From NCBI GenBank assembly GCA_964236105.1, contig CAXSBC010000001.1, forward strand, positions 372,001 to 436,000: DNA of 64,000 nucleotides, given 5' to 3'. This stretch comes from Lichenicola sp964236105. GTDB lineage: Bacteria; Pseudomonadota; Alphaproteobacteria; Acetobacterales; Acetobacteraceae. This document shows, piece after piece, positions 39,481 to 47,806 of this stretch (positions within the stretch are counted from its first letter, which is position 1; each line of letters opens with the position of its first letter). The position numbers and the translations under genes were made by a program. The notes beneath the pieces were generated by a model. That model saw only the letters and a list, made by a program, of their open reading frames with translations. It was not told where the DNA came from and ran no database searches.

Positions 39481-42429
39481 TCAGGCCGCCTTCTCGTCCG
39501 CGTCGGCATCGACGCCGAGCGCCTGGCGCACCAGCAGCGCCTGCTCGGAGGCATGCGTGCGCGCGAGCCCCGTGGCCGGGCTCGCGGCCGCGATCCGCCC
39601 GGCATAGTCGGGCCGGGTTCCCTTCAGGCCGAGGCGCTTCAGCACCGCCTCGATCCGCCGGTCGACGAAGCTCCAGGCGCCGGCATTCTCAGGCTCCTCC
39701 TGGCACCAGACGATCTCGGCGTTCCGGTAGCCGGCCAGCGCCGTGCCCAGCTCCTCGTCGGGGAACGGGTAGACCTGCTCCAGCCGGAGGATCGCCACGT
39801 CCTGCAGCCCGCGCTCGCGACGCTCGGCCAGCAGGTCGTAATAGACCTTGCCCGAGCACAGCACGACGCGGCGCACCTTCGCCTCAGGCCCGATCGCGTC
39901 GGTCTCGCCGATCACCGCCCGGAAGCGGGTCCCCGCCGCCATCTCCGACAGCGGGCTGACCACCAGCTTGTGCCGCAGCAGCGACTTCGGCGTCATGATC
40001 ACCAGCGGCTTGCGGTAGGAGCGGCACAGCTGGCGCCGCAGCGCGTGATAGTAGTTCGCCGGCGTGGTGATGTTGCAGATCTGCATGTTGTTCTCGGCGC
40101 AGAGCTGCAGGTAGCGCTCCAGGCGCGCCGAGGAATGTTCCGGCCCCTGCCCCTCGTAGCCGTGCGGCAGCAGCATCACCAGGCCGGACATGCGCAGCCA
40201 CTTGGTCTCGCCGGACGCGATGAACTGGTCGATGATCACCTGCGCGCCGTTGGCGAAGTCGCCGAACTGCGCCTCCCACAGCACCAGCGTCTTGGGATCG
40301 GCCAGGCTGTAGCCGTACTCGAACCCGAGCACGCCGAACTCCGACAGCAGCGAGTTGTAGATCTCGATCGCCGCCTGGCCGCCGGCCTCCGGGCCGCGGA
40401 TGTTGTTCAGCGGCACGTACTCGTTCTGGTTGGTCTGGTCGATCAGCACCGCGTGGCGCTGGGAGAAGGTGCCGCGCTGGCAGTCCTCGCCGGACAGGCG
40501 GACGCGGTGGCCGTCCAGCAGCAGCGTGCCGAACGCCAGCGCCTCGCCGGTGGCCCAGTCGATGCCCTCGCCGCTCTCGAACATCGCCAGCTTGGCCTCG
40601 AGCTGGCGGGTGATCTTGGGGTTGGCGTTGAAGCCGTCCGGCACCGTGCCAAGCGCCCGGCCGACCAGGGTCAGCGTCTCGGTCGGCAGCCCGGTCGGCT
40701 GGTCGGACGAGGAGCCGGTCTCGCCCGGCCGCTTCATGCCGGCCCAGGACCCTTCGAGCCAGTCCGCCTTGTTCGGCCGGTAGGACTGCGACGCCTTGTA
40801 GGCGTCCTCGAGCTGGGCCTGGAACCCGTCCCAGCCCTTCGCCGCGTCCTCGGCCGTGATCGCGCCTTCGCGCACCAGCCGCTCGGCATACAGCGCGCGG
40901 GTGGTGGGACGGGCGCGGATCGCCTTGTACATGGTCGGCTGGGTGAAGGCCGGCTCGTCGCTCTCGTTGTGGCCGTAGCGGCGGTAGCAGACGATGTCGA
41001 GCACGATGTCGGCGGCGAACTCCTGCCGGAACTCCGCACAGAGCCTGGCGCAGAACACCACCGCCTCCGGCTCGTCGCCGTTGACGTGCAGGATCGGCGC
41101 CTGCACCGCCTTGGCGATGTCGGTGCAGTAGAGGCCGGAATAGGCATGCGCCGAGACGGTGGTGAAGCCGATCTGGTTGTTGACGACCAGATGGATGGTG
41201 CCGCCGGTGCGATAGCCGATCAGCTGGCTCATCGCCATGGTCTCGTAAACCAGCCCCTGGCCGGCGAAGGCGGCGTCGCCATGCATCAGGATGCCGAGTG
41301 CCGAGTGCCGGCCCCTGGTGTCGCCGCTCATGTCCTGGGCGGCGCGCACCTTGCCGACCACCACCGGATCGACCGCCTCCAGGTGCGACGGGTTCGGCTG
41401 CAGCGACAGATGCACGCTGTGCCCGGCGATCTCGATGTCGGTCGAGGTGCCGAGATGATACTTCACGTCGCCCGAGCCCTGCACGTCGTCGGGCTTGAAG
41501 GAGGCGCCGGCGAACTCGCTGAACACCGCGGTGTAGGGCTTGCGCACCACGTTCACGAGGGTGTTCAGGCGGCCGCGATGCGGCATGCCGATGGCCACCG
41601 AGCGCACCCCATCGCGGGCGGCCTGGTCGATGATGGTGTGCAGCGCCGGGATCGTCGCCTCGCCGCCCTCGAGCCCGAAGCGCTTGGTACCGACATAGCG
41701 CTTCTGGCAGAACGCCTCGAAGCCCTCGGCCTCGTCGAGCTGGCGCAGGATCGTCTTCTTCTGGTCGGGTCCGAACGAGGTCCGCCAGTCGCGTCCCTCG
41801 ATGCGCGCCTGCAGCCACTCGCGCTGCCGCGGGTTCTGCACGTGCATGAACTCGGCGCCGATCGGCCCGCAATAGGCCGAGCGGACGGCCTCGATCACGT
41901 CGCGCATCGGTGCCGTGTCGACCCCGAGCAGCATCGACAGCGCCTGGCCGAGATAGATCGCGCGGTCCATGTCCTGCGGCCCGAAGCCGTAGGTGGCGGG
42001 ATCGAGGTCGGCATGCGCCTTGGGCACCTGCAGGCCGAGCGGGTCGAGCCGCGCCTCCAGATGGCCGCGGACGCGGTAGGCGCGAAGCAGCTGCATCGCC
42101 CGCAGGCTGTCGTCGGCGCTGGCGCGGACCTGCTCTGGCGAGGGACCCGCCGCCGCGGCCGGCCTGACGTCGGGGGCGACGGGCTTCGCCTCCCCCTTGG
42201 GCGCCGGGGCGGTCTGGTCCGGACGCTCGACCTCGAACCGGCGCGGCGCCCAGGAGGCGCCCGACGCGTCCTGGCTGACGGCGACCGCTTCCTCGTCCAG
42301 GGCGGTGAACAGCTCGACGAAGCTCGGGTCCACGCTGCCCGGATCGGCCACCCAGCGTGCATACAGATCGGCCAGGAAGGCGGCATTGCCGCCGTTGAAG
42401 GCAGTGGCCAGTACGTCGACGCCCGCCAT
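39481..42429 (-). CDS. sucA: 2-oxoglutarate dehydrogenase E1 component
   Basis: A 982-aa thiamine-diphosphate E1. It opens with NGGNAAFLADLYARWVADPGSVDPSFVELF, then has GAEFMHVQNPRQREWLQAR, GMPHRGRLNTLVNVVRKPY, the ThDP/Mg region ILMHGDAAFAGQGLVYETMAMSQL with VVNNQIGFTT, and the transketolase-like half SGEDCQRGTFSQRHAVL and LLPHGYEGQGPEHSSARLERYLQLC. The CRYGHNESDEP motif is present as RRYGHNESDEPAFTQP. Complete. It converts 2-oxoglutarate to succinyl-dihydrolipoyl-E2 plus CO2. Start ATG 42429 after GAGGAGAG. 230 bp separate it from mdh upstream; sucCD is not there. Confidence 0.97.
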   Translation of the reverse strand: MAGVDVLATAFNGGNAAFLADLYARWVADPGSVDPSFVELFTALDEEAVAVSQDASGASWAPRRFEVERPDQTAPAPKGEAKPVAPDVRPAAAAGPSPEQVRASADDSLRAMQLLRAYRVRGHLEARLDPLGLQVPKAHADLDPATYGFGPQDMDRAIYLGQALSMLLGVDTAPMRDVIEAVRSAYCGPIGAEFMHVQNPRQREWLQARIEGRDWRTSFGPDQKKTILRQLDEAEGFEAFCQKRYVGTKRFGLEGGEATIPALHTIIDQAARDGVRSVAIGMPHRGRLNTLVNVVRKPYTAVFSEFAGASFKPDDVQGSGDVKYHLGTSTDIEIAGHSVHLSLQPNPSHLEAVDPVVVGKVRAAQDMSGDTRGRHSALGILMHGDAAFAGQGLVYETMAMSQLIGYRTGGTIHLVVNNQIGFTTVSAHAYSGLYCTDIAKAVQAPILHVNGDEPEAVVFCARLCAEFRQEFAADIVLDIVCYRRYGHNESDEPAFTQPTMYKAIRARPTTRALYAERLVREGAITAEDAAKGWDGFQAQLEDAYKASQSYRPNKADWLEGSWAGMKRPGETGSSSDQPTGLPTETLTLVGRALGTVPDGFNANPKITRQLEAKLAMFESGEGIDWATGEALAFGTLLLDGHRVRLSGEDCQRGTFSQRHAVLIDQTNQNEYVPLNNIRGPEAGGQAAIEIYNSLLSEFGVLGFEYGYSLADPKTLVLWEAQFGDFANGAQVIIDQFIASGETKWLRMSGLVMLLPHGYEGQGPEHSSARLERYLQLCAENNMQICNITTPANYYHALRRQLCRSYRKPLVIMTPKSLLRHKLVVSPLSEMAAGTRFRAVIGETDAIGPEAKVRRVVLCSGKVYYDLLAERRERGLQDVAILRLEQVYPFPDEELGTALAGYRNAEIVWCQEEPENAGAWSFVDRRIEAVLKRLGLKGTRPDYAGRIAAASPATGLARTHASEQALLVRQALGVDADADEKAA

Positions 42430-42659
42430 GGAGCTCTCCTCAGTCGGTCCCGTGCCTCACGCTACACGGAGCTTGTCATCCTAACCGTCAGATGACCATT
42501 CGATTGCACGTCGTGCGCGCGTAATCCCTGCCATCTGGGATGCTTTAAATGCATGCTTTGCGCCAAACCGATGGCGGAGCGCGGTCATCGTCCCCCCAGG
42601 ACGCGCCGCGCGGGAACTCCGGGCGGCGCCACAGCCTGGGGCGGCGGTGGCCGGACGGC

Positions 42660-43613
42660 TCAGGCACCGATGGCGCGGAAGTCGGCCAGCAGCTTCTTCA
42701 CGGCGTTGCAGGACTTCTCGAACGCCGCCTTCTCCTCGGACGTGAACTCGACCTCGAGCACGCGCTCGGCGCCGCCGGCGCCGATCACCACCGGCACGCC
42801 CACATAGAAGTCGGTCTGGCCGTATTCGCCGTTCAGCTTCACGGCACAGGGCAGCACGCGCTTCTTGTCCTTGAGGAAGCTCTCGGCCATCGCCACCGCG
42901 GACGCGGCCGGCGCGTAGAAGGCCGACCCCTTCTCCAGCAGCTTGACGATCTCGCCGCCGCCATTGGCGGTGCGGGTGACGATCGCGTCGATCCGCTCCT
43001 GCGTGGTCCAGCCCATCCTGATCAGATCGGTCACCGGCACGCCGGCCACCGTCGAGTAGCGGATCAGCGGCACCATGGTGTCGCCGTGGCCGCCCAGCAC
43101 GAAGGCGGTCACATCCTCGACCGAGACGTCGAACTCGCGCGCCAGGAACAGGCGGAAGCGCGCGCTGTCCAGCACGCCCGCCATGCCCACCACCTTGTTC
43201 GCCGGCAGGCCGGACTTCTCCTGCATGACGGCCACCATGACGTCGAGCGGGTTGGTGATGACGATCACGAACGCGTCCGGGGCGTGCGCCCTGATGCCCT
43301 CGGCGACGGTGGTGATGACCTCGGCGTTCTTGGACAGCAGGTCGTCGCGCGACATGCCGGGCAGGCGCGGGAAGCCGGCGGTGACGATCACCACGTCGGA
43401 GCCGGCGATCGCCGCGTAGTCCGAGCCGCCCTCATAGGCGCAGTCGAACATGTCGACCGGCGAGGACTGGGCGAGGTCGAGCGCCTTGCCGGCGGCCACG
43501 CCGCCGAACACGTCGAACATGACGACGTCGCCCAGCTCCTTCAGGCCGATGAGATGGGCGAGCGTGCCGCCGATGTTGCCGGCGCCGATGAGGGCGATCT
43601 TCTTGCGAGCCAT
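42660..43613 (-). CDS. mdh: Malate dehydrogenase
   Basis: A 317-aa NAD malate dehydrogenase of the LDH-like type common in alphaproteobacteria. NAD-binding KIALIGAGNIGGTLAHLIGL; substrate arginines in AGFPRLPGMSRDDLL and ARFRLFLARE; catalytic pair D (GMAGVLDSARF) and H (VLGGHGDTMVPLIRYSTV). It oxidises malate to oxaloacetate. Start ATG 43613 (MARKKIAL). Likely in one transcription unit with zapE upstream and possibly sucAB-lpd downstream. Confidence 0.97.
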   Translation of the reverse strand: MARKKIALIGAGNIGGTLAHLIGLKELGDVVMFDVFGGVAAGKALDLAQSSPVDMFDCAYEGGSDYAAIAGSDVVIVTAGFPRLPGMSRDDLLSKNAEVITTVAEGIRAHAPDAFVIVITNPLDVMVAVMQEKSGLPANKVVGMAGVLDSARFRLFLAREFDVSVEDVTAFVLGGHGDTMVPLIRYSTVAGVPVTDLIRMGWTTQERIDAIVTRTANGGGEIVKLLEKGSAFYAPAASAVAMAESFLKDKKRVLPCAVKLNGEYGQTDFYVGVPVVIGAGGAERVLEVEFTSEEKAAFEKSCNAVKKLLADFRAIGA

Positions 43614-43728
43614 GCGTTCCCCGGGAAACAGAAGGCGGGTTGACAGAAATGACCCGCCGCAGACATCCGCAACCTGCCGGAAGGCAAATCGTGCTAATCC
43701 TTCGCAGGTCCAGCCGCAAGAGAGTCGG

Positions 43729-44952
43729 TCACTGCAGATGCGGCAGCGCCAGATAGGCCTGGGTCTGCATCTCCTCGAGCCGCGAGGCGGTGCGCTCGAA
43801 GGCCACGGCGCCCTCGCCATGCTCGTAGATCCGGTCGGGCCGGTCCTCGGCCGAGGCGATCAGCTTAACCCGGGCCTCGTAGAGCGCGTCCACCAGCACG
43901 ATGAAGCGCCGCGCCACGTCGAAATTCGCAGGCCCCAGCCGGGGGACGGCGTCGAGGATCAGCGCCGGGAAGCGCCGGGCCAGCGCCAGATAGTCGCCCG
44001 CCCCCAGCGCCTGCGCGCAGAGCGCCTCGAAGTCGAACCGCGCCACCCCGTCGCCCGCCATCGGCACCGCCACCCGCCGGCCCATCACCTCCAGCGTCTC
44101 GGCATGCGGCGCAGCGCCGCCGGTCAGGCGCAGGAAGGCGTCGTCCAGCGCCTGCTCGGCGCGACGACCCGCCGGCGCGTGCCAGGTCGGCAGCCCGCGA
44201 ATGCCGCCGCGGCGATAGTCGCGCGGACCGTCCAGCAGCACCGTGTCCAGCTCCGCCCTGATCCGGGCGATGAAGGGCCTGAAGGCGTCGGCGCCCGGAC
44301 GGTTCTGGAACAGCGCCTCGGGCAGGGTGTTCGAGGTGGCGACGATCACCACCCGCCTGGCGAACAGCGCGTCGAACAGCCGTCCCAGGATCATCGCGTC
44401 GGCGATGTCGTTGACCTGGAACTCGTCGAAGCAGAGCAGCGCGGCCTCCGACGCGATCATGTCGGCAAGCGGCGGGATCGGATCGGCGAGGCCTGGCTGC
44501 GCCCGCTTCATCGCATGCACCCTGGCATGCGCCTCCTGCATGAAGCGGTGGAAATGGACGCGCCGCCCGGGCCGGTCCGTCACCTGCTCGAAGAACAGGT
44601 CCATCAGCATCGACTTGCCGCGCCCGACCTGGCCCACGAGATAGACGCCGCGGGGCGGCGGTGGCGGGCGCCGCCCGAGCAGCCGCCGCACCATCGAGCC
44701 CGGCGCGCCCCCGCCCGGCTGCGACGTCAGGCCCAGCCAGAGCTCGTCGAGGCGCGCGGCGGCGGCGAGCTGGGCCGGATCCTCGTCCAGCAGGCCCCGC
44801 CCGATCCGCTGGCGATAGGCCGCCAGAGGCCCGGCCGCGCCGGGCTGCGGCCGGTCGGCATGTCCGGACGGTGCCGGGCCGGCCGTCATGTCGGCGGCGG
44901 GCGTCACAGGCCCGGACCGGAGCTGGAACGGTGCATGGAGCAGGCGATACAT
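43729..44952 (-). CDS. zapE: Cell division protein ZapE (AFG1-family ATPase)
   Basis: A 407-aa AFG1-like P-loop ATPase; in E. coli ZapE destabilises FtsZ during division under low oxygen. Walker A GVYLVGQVGRGKSMLMDLFF, then RVHFHRFMQEAHARVHAM, Walker B LLCFDEFQVNDIADAMIL, and sensor region VVIVATSNTLPEALF. The N-terminal ~20 residues before MTAGPAP are poorly conserved; start at 44952 or 44889. It lies 115 bp upstream of mdh. A conserved core AFG1 gene next to mdh is a familiar alphaproteobacterial arrangement. Confidence 0.92.
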   Translation of the reverse strand: MYRLLHAPFQLRSGPVTPAADMTAGPAPSGHADRPQPGAAGPLAAYRQRIGRGLLDEDPAQLAAAARLDELWLGLTSQPGGGAPGSMVRRLLGRRPPPPPRGVYLVGQVGRGKSMLMDLFFEQVTDRPGRRVHFHRFMQEAHARVHAMKRAQPGLADPIPPLADMIASEAALLCFDEFQVNDIADAMILGRLFDALFARRVVIVATSNTLPEALFQNRPGADAFRPFIARIRAELDTVLLDGPRDYRRGGIRGLPTWHAPAGRRAEQALDDAFLRLTGGAAPHAETLEVMGRRVAVPMAGDGVARFDFEALCAQALGAGDYLALARRFPALILDAVPRLGPANFDVARRFIVLVDALYEARVKLIASAEDRPDRIYEHGEGAVAFERTASRLEEMQTQAYLALPHLQ

Positions 44953-45129
44953 CGAGTTCCGCGCATGATCAACGGCTTGTGCTGCATCGCGGCATACGGC
45001 AGGCGCGGACCAGGTGGGCAGACCTGGCGATCATTGCGCTCGGGGTTCAACGAAATGCGAGCGATGTAACCTTAACAGGCCTTTGTCCATTGATCCTGCG
45101 ACAATCCATTCGACGACGGGAGAGACGGC

Positions 45130-45399
45130 ATGCTGAAGACAGTCCTGGCGCTGCCGATCCTCCTCACGGTCGGGACCGCTGCCGCCCAGGCGTCCGAGCT
45201 GCGCATGACCGTCGAGAAGCCGCATTTCACCTGCGAGGGCCGCGGCAGCCTGCTGTCGCACGTGGCCTATGTGCCGGGCGAGTACAGGCACCGGATCAGC
45301 GACGACGCGCCCCTGCCCTGCTGCGACGGCCAGATCGGCTGCGCGCAGTTCCTGTCCACCAACACCATCCTGCGCGCCGACCGCCCGCAGCGCGGCTGA
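45130..45399 (+). CDS. Small exported Cys-containing protein, 89 aa
   Basis: An 89-aa protein with a clear signal peptide (MLKTVLALPILLTVGTAAAQA, cleavage after AQA). The mature part has cysteines in HFTCEGRG and LPCCDGQIGC, probably one or two disulfides. No family recognised. The ATG at 45130 follows GGGAGAG. Divergent from zapE; a periplasmic or secreted role is inferred. Confidence 0.68.
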   Translation: MLKTVLALPILLTVGTAAAQASELRMTVEKPHFTCEGRGSLLSHVAYVPGEYRHRISDDAPLPCCDGQIGCAQFLSTNTILRADRPQRG

Positions 45400-45468
45400 C
45401 CGCCCCGGCCGCCGCTGCTGCCCATGGCTGCCCGTGACTTGCACCGCCTCCGGACCAGGACCTAACTA

Positions 45469-45490
45469 GGGGTCCTTCGTCACGGACCCC
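45469..45490 (+). promoter_or_regulatory. Leader hairpin before the 2OG-Fe(II) oxygenase gene
   Basis: GGGGTCC-N8-GGACCCC, 7-bp perfect stem, ending 5 bp before the ATG at 45496. There is no Shine-Dalgarno between the hairpin and the start, so the structure could control access to the initiation site, or be the terminator of the 45130 gene reading through. Confidence 0.45.
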
Positions 45491-45495
45491 CCCCG

Positions 45496-46152
45496 ATGCC
45501 CGACAGCCTGCCGAACCCCGTCTTGTCCGGTCTCGAGTACGACGCCGTCCTGCGCACGCCGGTGGCCCGCGATCCGTTCCCGCACATCGTGGTGCCGCGG
45601 TTCGTGCCGCCCGCCCGGCTGGATGCGGTGATCGCGTCGCTGCCCGACATCGCCGGCGGCGGCTCCTACCCGCCCTCCGCCCTGCGCCTGCGCGGGGCCG
45701 CCGCCCAGCTGGTGGCGGAGCTGGAAGGCCGGCGCCTGCGCGACGCCGTCGCCGCCCGCTTCGGGCTCGATCTGTCCGACAGCCGGACCATGCTGACCCT
45801 GCGCGGACGCACCCGCGAGAAGGACGGCCAGATCCACCGCGACTCCGTCGCCAAGCTGGTGACGATCCTGCTCTACCTGAACCCGGCCAGCGCCGCCTGG
45901 TCCAGACAGGAGGGCTGCCTGCGGCTGCTCCGCGGCCCCGACGACCTCGAGGACTATGCCGTGGAGGTGCCGCCGGTGGATGGCGCGCTGCTGGTGTTCC
46001 CGAACGGGCCCACCACCTTCCATGGCCATAAGAGCTTCGTCGGACGCCGCTACGCGATCCAGCTCAACTACATGGCCACCGGCGCCAAGGCCCGGCACGA
46101 GATGCGCCGGCACCGGCTCTCAGCACTCGTGAAGCGGCTGATGCCGGCCTGA
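45496..46152 (+). CDS. 2OG-Fe(II) oxygenase family protein
   Basis: A 218-aa dioxygenase-type protein. The iron ligands are visible: H and D in DGQIHRDSVAKLVTILLYLN, then H in TTFHGHKSFVGRRYAIQLNY, whose Arg would bind 2-oxoglutarate. The opening PFPHIVVPRFVPPARLDAVIASLPD is typical of the prolyl/lysyl-hydroxylase-like group. Substrate unknown. No ribosome site; a hairpin precedes the ATG at 45496. Confidence 0.78.
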   Translation: MPDSLPNPVLSGLEYDAVLRTPVARDPFPHIVVPRFVPPARLDAVIASLPDIAGGGSYPPSALRLRGAAAQLVAELEGRRLRDAVAARFGLDLSDSRTMLTLRGRTREKDGQIHRDSVAKLVTILLYLNPASAAWSRQEGCLRLLRGPDDLEDYAVEVPPVDGALLVFPNGPTTFHGHKSFVGRRYAIQLNYMATGAKARHEMRRHRLSALVKRLMPA

Positions 46153-46179
46153 GCCGGCACGCCGCCGCCGGGCCTGCGG

Positions 46180-47730
46180 TTAGCCGACGTCGCGATCCAG
46201 CGGCGACCAGGTCCTGCCGTCGCGCTGCAGCAGCGCGTCGGCGCCCTTCGGACCCGGCAGTCCGGCCGCGTACAGCTCCGGACCCGATTTGTCCGCGGCC
46301 CATGCCTTGAGCACCGGATCGACCACCCGCCAGGCCGCCTCGATGTTGTCGGCGCGCTGGAACAGCGTCGCATCGCCGACCAGGCAGTCATACAGCAGCG
46401 TCTCGTAGCCGACATTCGGGGTCAGCTTGAACGCGTCCTCGTAGCGGAACTTCATCTGCACGCCGCCCAGGTCCATCTTCGGGCCGGGGATCTTGGCGCT
46501 GATGCCCAGCGTGACGCCCTGGGTCGGCTGGATGTTCAGCGTCAGGTTGTTGGGGCTGAGCTTGTCGACCGGGGTGTCTGCGAACATCGCGAACGGCGCC
46601 TGGCGGAAATGCACCACCACCTCGGTGAGCCGCCCGGTCAGCGACTTGCCGGTGCGCATGTAGAACGGCACCCCGGACCAGCGCCAGTTGTCGATCTCCA
46701 GCTTGAGGGCGACATAGGTCTCGGTCTGGCTATCCTTGGCGACGCCCGGGCTGTCGCGATAGGCGACAACGTCGCGCCCCTCGACCTTGCCGGCGCCGTA
46801 CTGCCCGCGGACCGCGTTCTCCGGGGTCAGCGTCCGCACCGCCTCGAACAGCGTCTCCTTGGCCGTGCGCACCGTCTCGGCCGAGAACGAGTTCGGCGGC
46901 TCCATCGCCACCATCGCCAGCAGCTGGAACAGGTGGTTGGGGATCATGTCGCGCAGCGCGCCGGTCGGCTCGTAGAAGGCGCCGCGTCCCTCGACCCCCA
47001 CGGTCTCGGCCGCGGTGATCTCCACGCTGTCGATGAACTGCCGGCGCCAGAGCGGCTCGAACACTCCGTTGCCGAAGCGCAACGCCAGGATGTTCTGCAC
47101 CGTCTCCTTGCCCAGGAAATGGTCGATCCGGTAGATCTGGCTCTCGTCCAGCACCTTCAGCAGCCGGGCGTTCAGCTCGCGCGAGCTCGCCAGATCCGAG
47201 CCGAACGGCTTCTCGACCACCACCCGCCGGAACGCGTTGTCCGCCTGCTGCGTCAGGTCCGCCTTGCCCAGGTTCTCCACGATCGTGGCGAAGAAGCGCG
47301 ACGCCACGGCCAGATAGAACAGCACGTTGCCGCCGAGCCTGGCCTTCAGCGCCTCGAGCTGGCCGATATCGGTGAAGTCCGCCTTGTAGTAGCTGAGCCG
47401 GCCGGACAGGTCGTTCCACCAGTCCTTGTTGATCTCGGGCGTGTAGAACTCGGCGTTCGGGTCCTTGGTGAAGTCCTGCATGGTCTGGCCGAGCTCGCCG
47501 CGCCAGGACTCGTCGGTGCCGTCCACCCGGTCGATGCCGATGATCCGGAAGCTCTCATCCAGCAGTCCGGCGCCCACCAGGTTGTAGAGTGCCGGAGTCA
47601 GCAGCCGCTTGGTCAGGTCGCCGTGCGCGCCGAAGATCACCATGGTGCAGGCGGGCGCCTTATGCGTGGCAGGCGACGCCAGCTTCTCCCGGGCATTGGC
47701 CTGCGACGAGACTTCTCCGACTGGATCCAT
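46180..47730 (-). CDS. zwf: Glucose-6-phosphate 1-dehydrogenase
   Basis: A 516-aa G6PD, first enzyme of the oxidative pentose phosphate and Entner-Doudoroff routes. NADP-binding TMVIFGAHGDLTKRLLTPALY, substrate site RVVVEKPFGSDLASSRELN, the active-site segment YRIDHFLGKETVQNILALRFGN, and the C-terminal GLPGPKGADALLQRDGRTW. The GASGDLAxxK type loop is read here as GAHGDLTKR. Start ATG 47730 after CAGGAG. It lies 76 bp after the GH15 gene on the same strand, suggesting coupled glucan hydrolysis and glucose oxidation. Confidence 0.96.
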   Translation of the reverse strand: MDPVGEVSSQANAREKLASPATHKAPACTMVIFGAHGDLTKRLLTPALYNLVGAGLLDESFRIIGIDRVDGTDESWRGELGQTMQDFTKDPNAEFYTPEINKDWWNDLSGRLSYYKADFTDIGQLEALKARLGGNVLFYLAVASRFFATIVENLGKADLTQQADNAFRRVVVEKPFGSDLASSRELNARLLKVLDESQIYRIDHFLGKETVQNILALRFGNGVFEPLWRRQFIDSVEITAAETVGVEGRGAFYEPTGALRDMIPNHLFQLLAMVAMEPPNSFSAETVRTAKETLFEAVRTLTPENAVRGQYGAGKVEGRDVVAYRDSPGVAKDSQTETYVALKLEIDNWRWSGVPFYMRTGKSLTGRLTEVVVHFRQAPFAMFADTPVDKLSPNNLTLNIQPTQGVTLGISAKIPGPKMDLGGVQMKFRYEDAFKLTPNVGYETLLYDCLVGDATLFQRADNIEAAWRVVDPVLKAWAADKSGPELYAAGLPGPKGADALLQRDGRTWSPLDRDVG

Positions 47731-47806
47731 GGTGACTCCTGCCGCCTGACGGCGTGGGTGACGGCCGGCGGGCGCCGGTCGCTCGTGACATGAACACACA
47801 GGCCGG

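Noticed and set aside
37672..42495. A 1607-codon open frame on the plus strand opposite lpd, sucB and sucA
   Set aside because: It is antisense to three clearly recognised enzymes and has Arg/Ala/Gly/His-rich noise composition. Long antisense frames are expected at this GC content.
44953..45129. A riboswitch or small RNA between zapE and the 89-aa exported protein gene
   Set aside because: No conserved stem set or terminator pairing could be recognised by eye.
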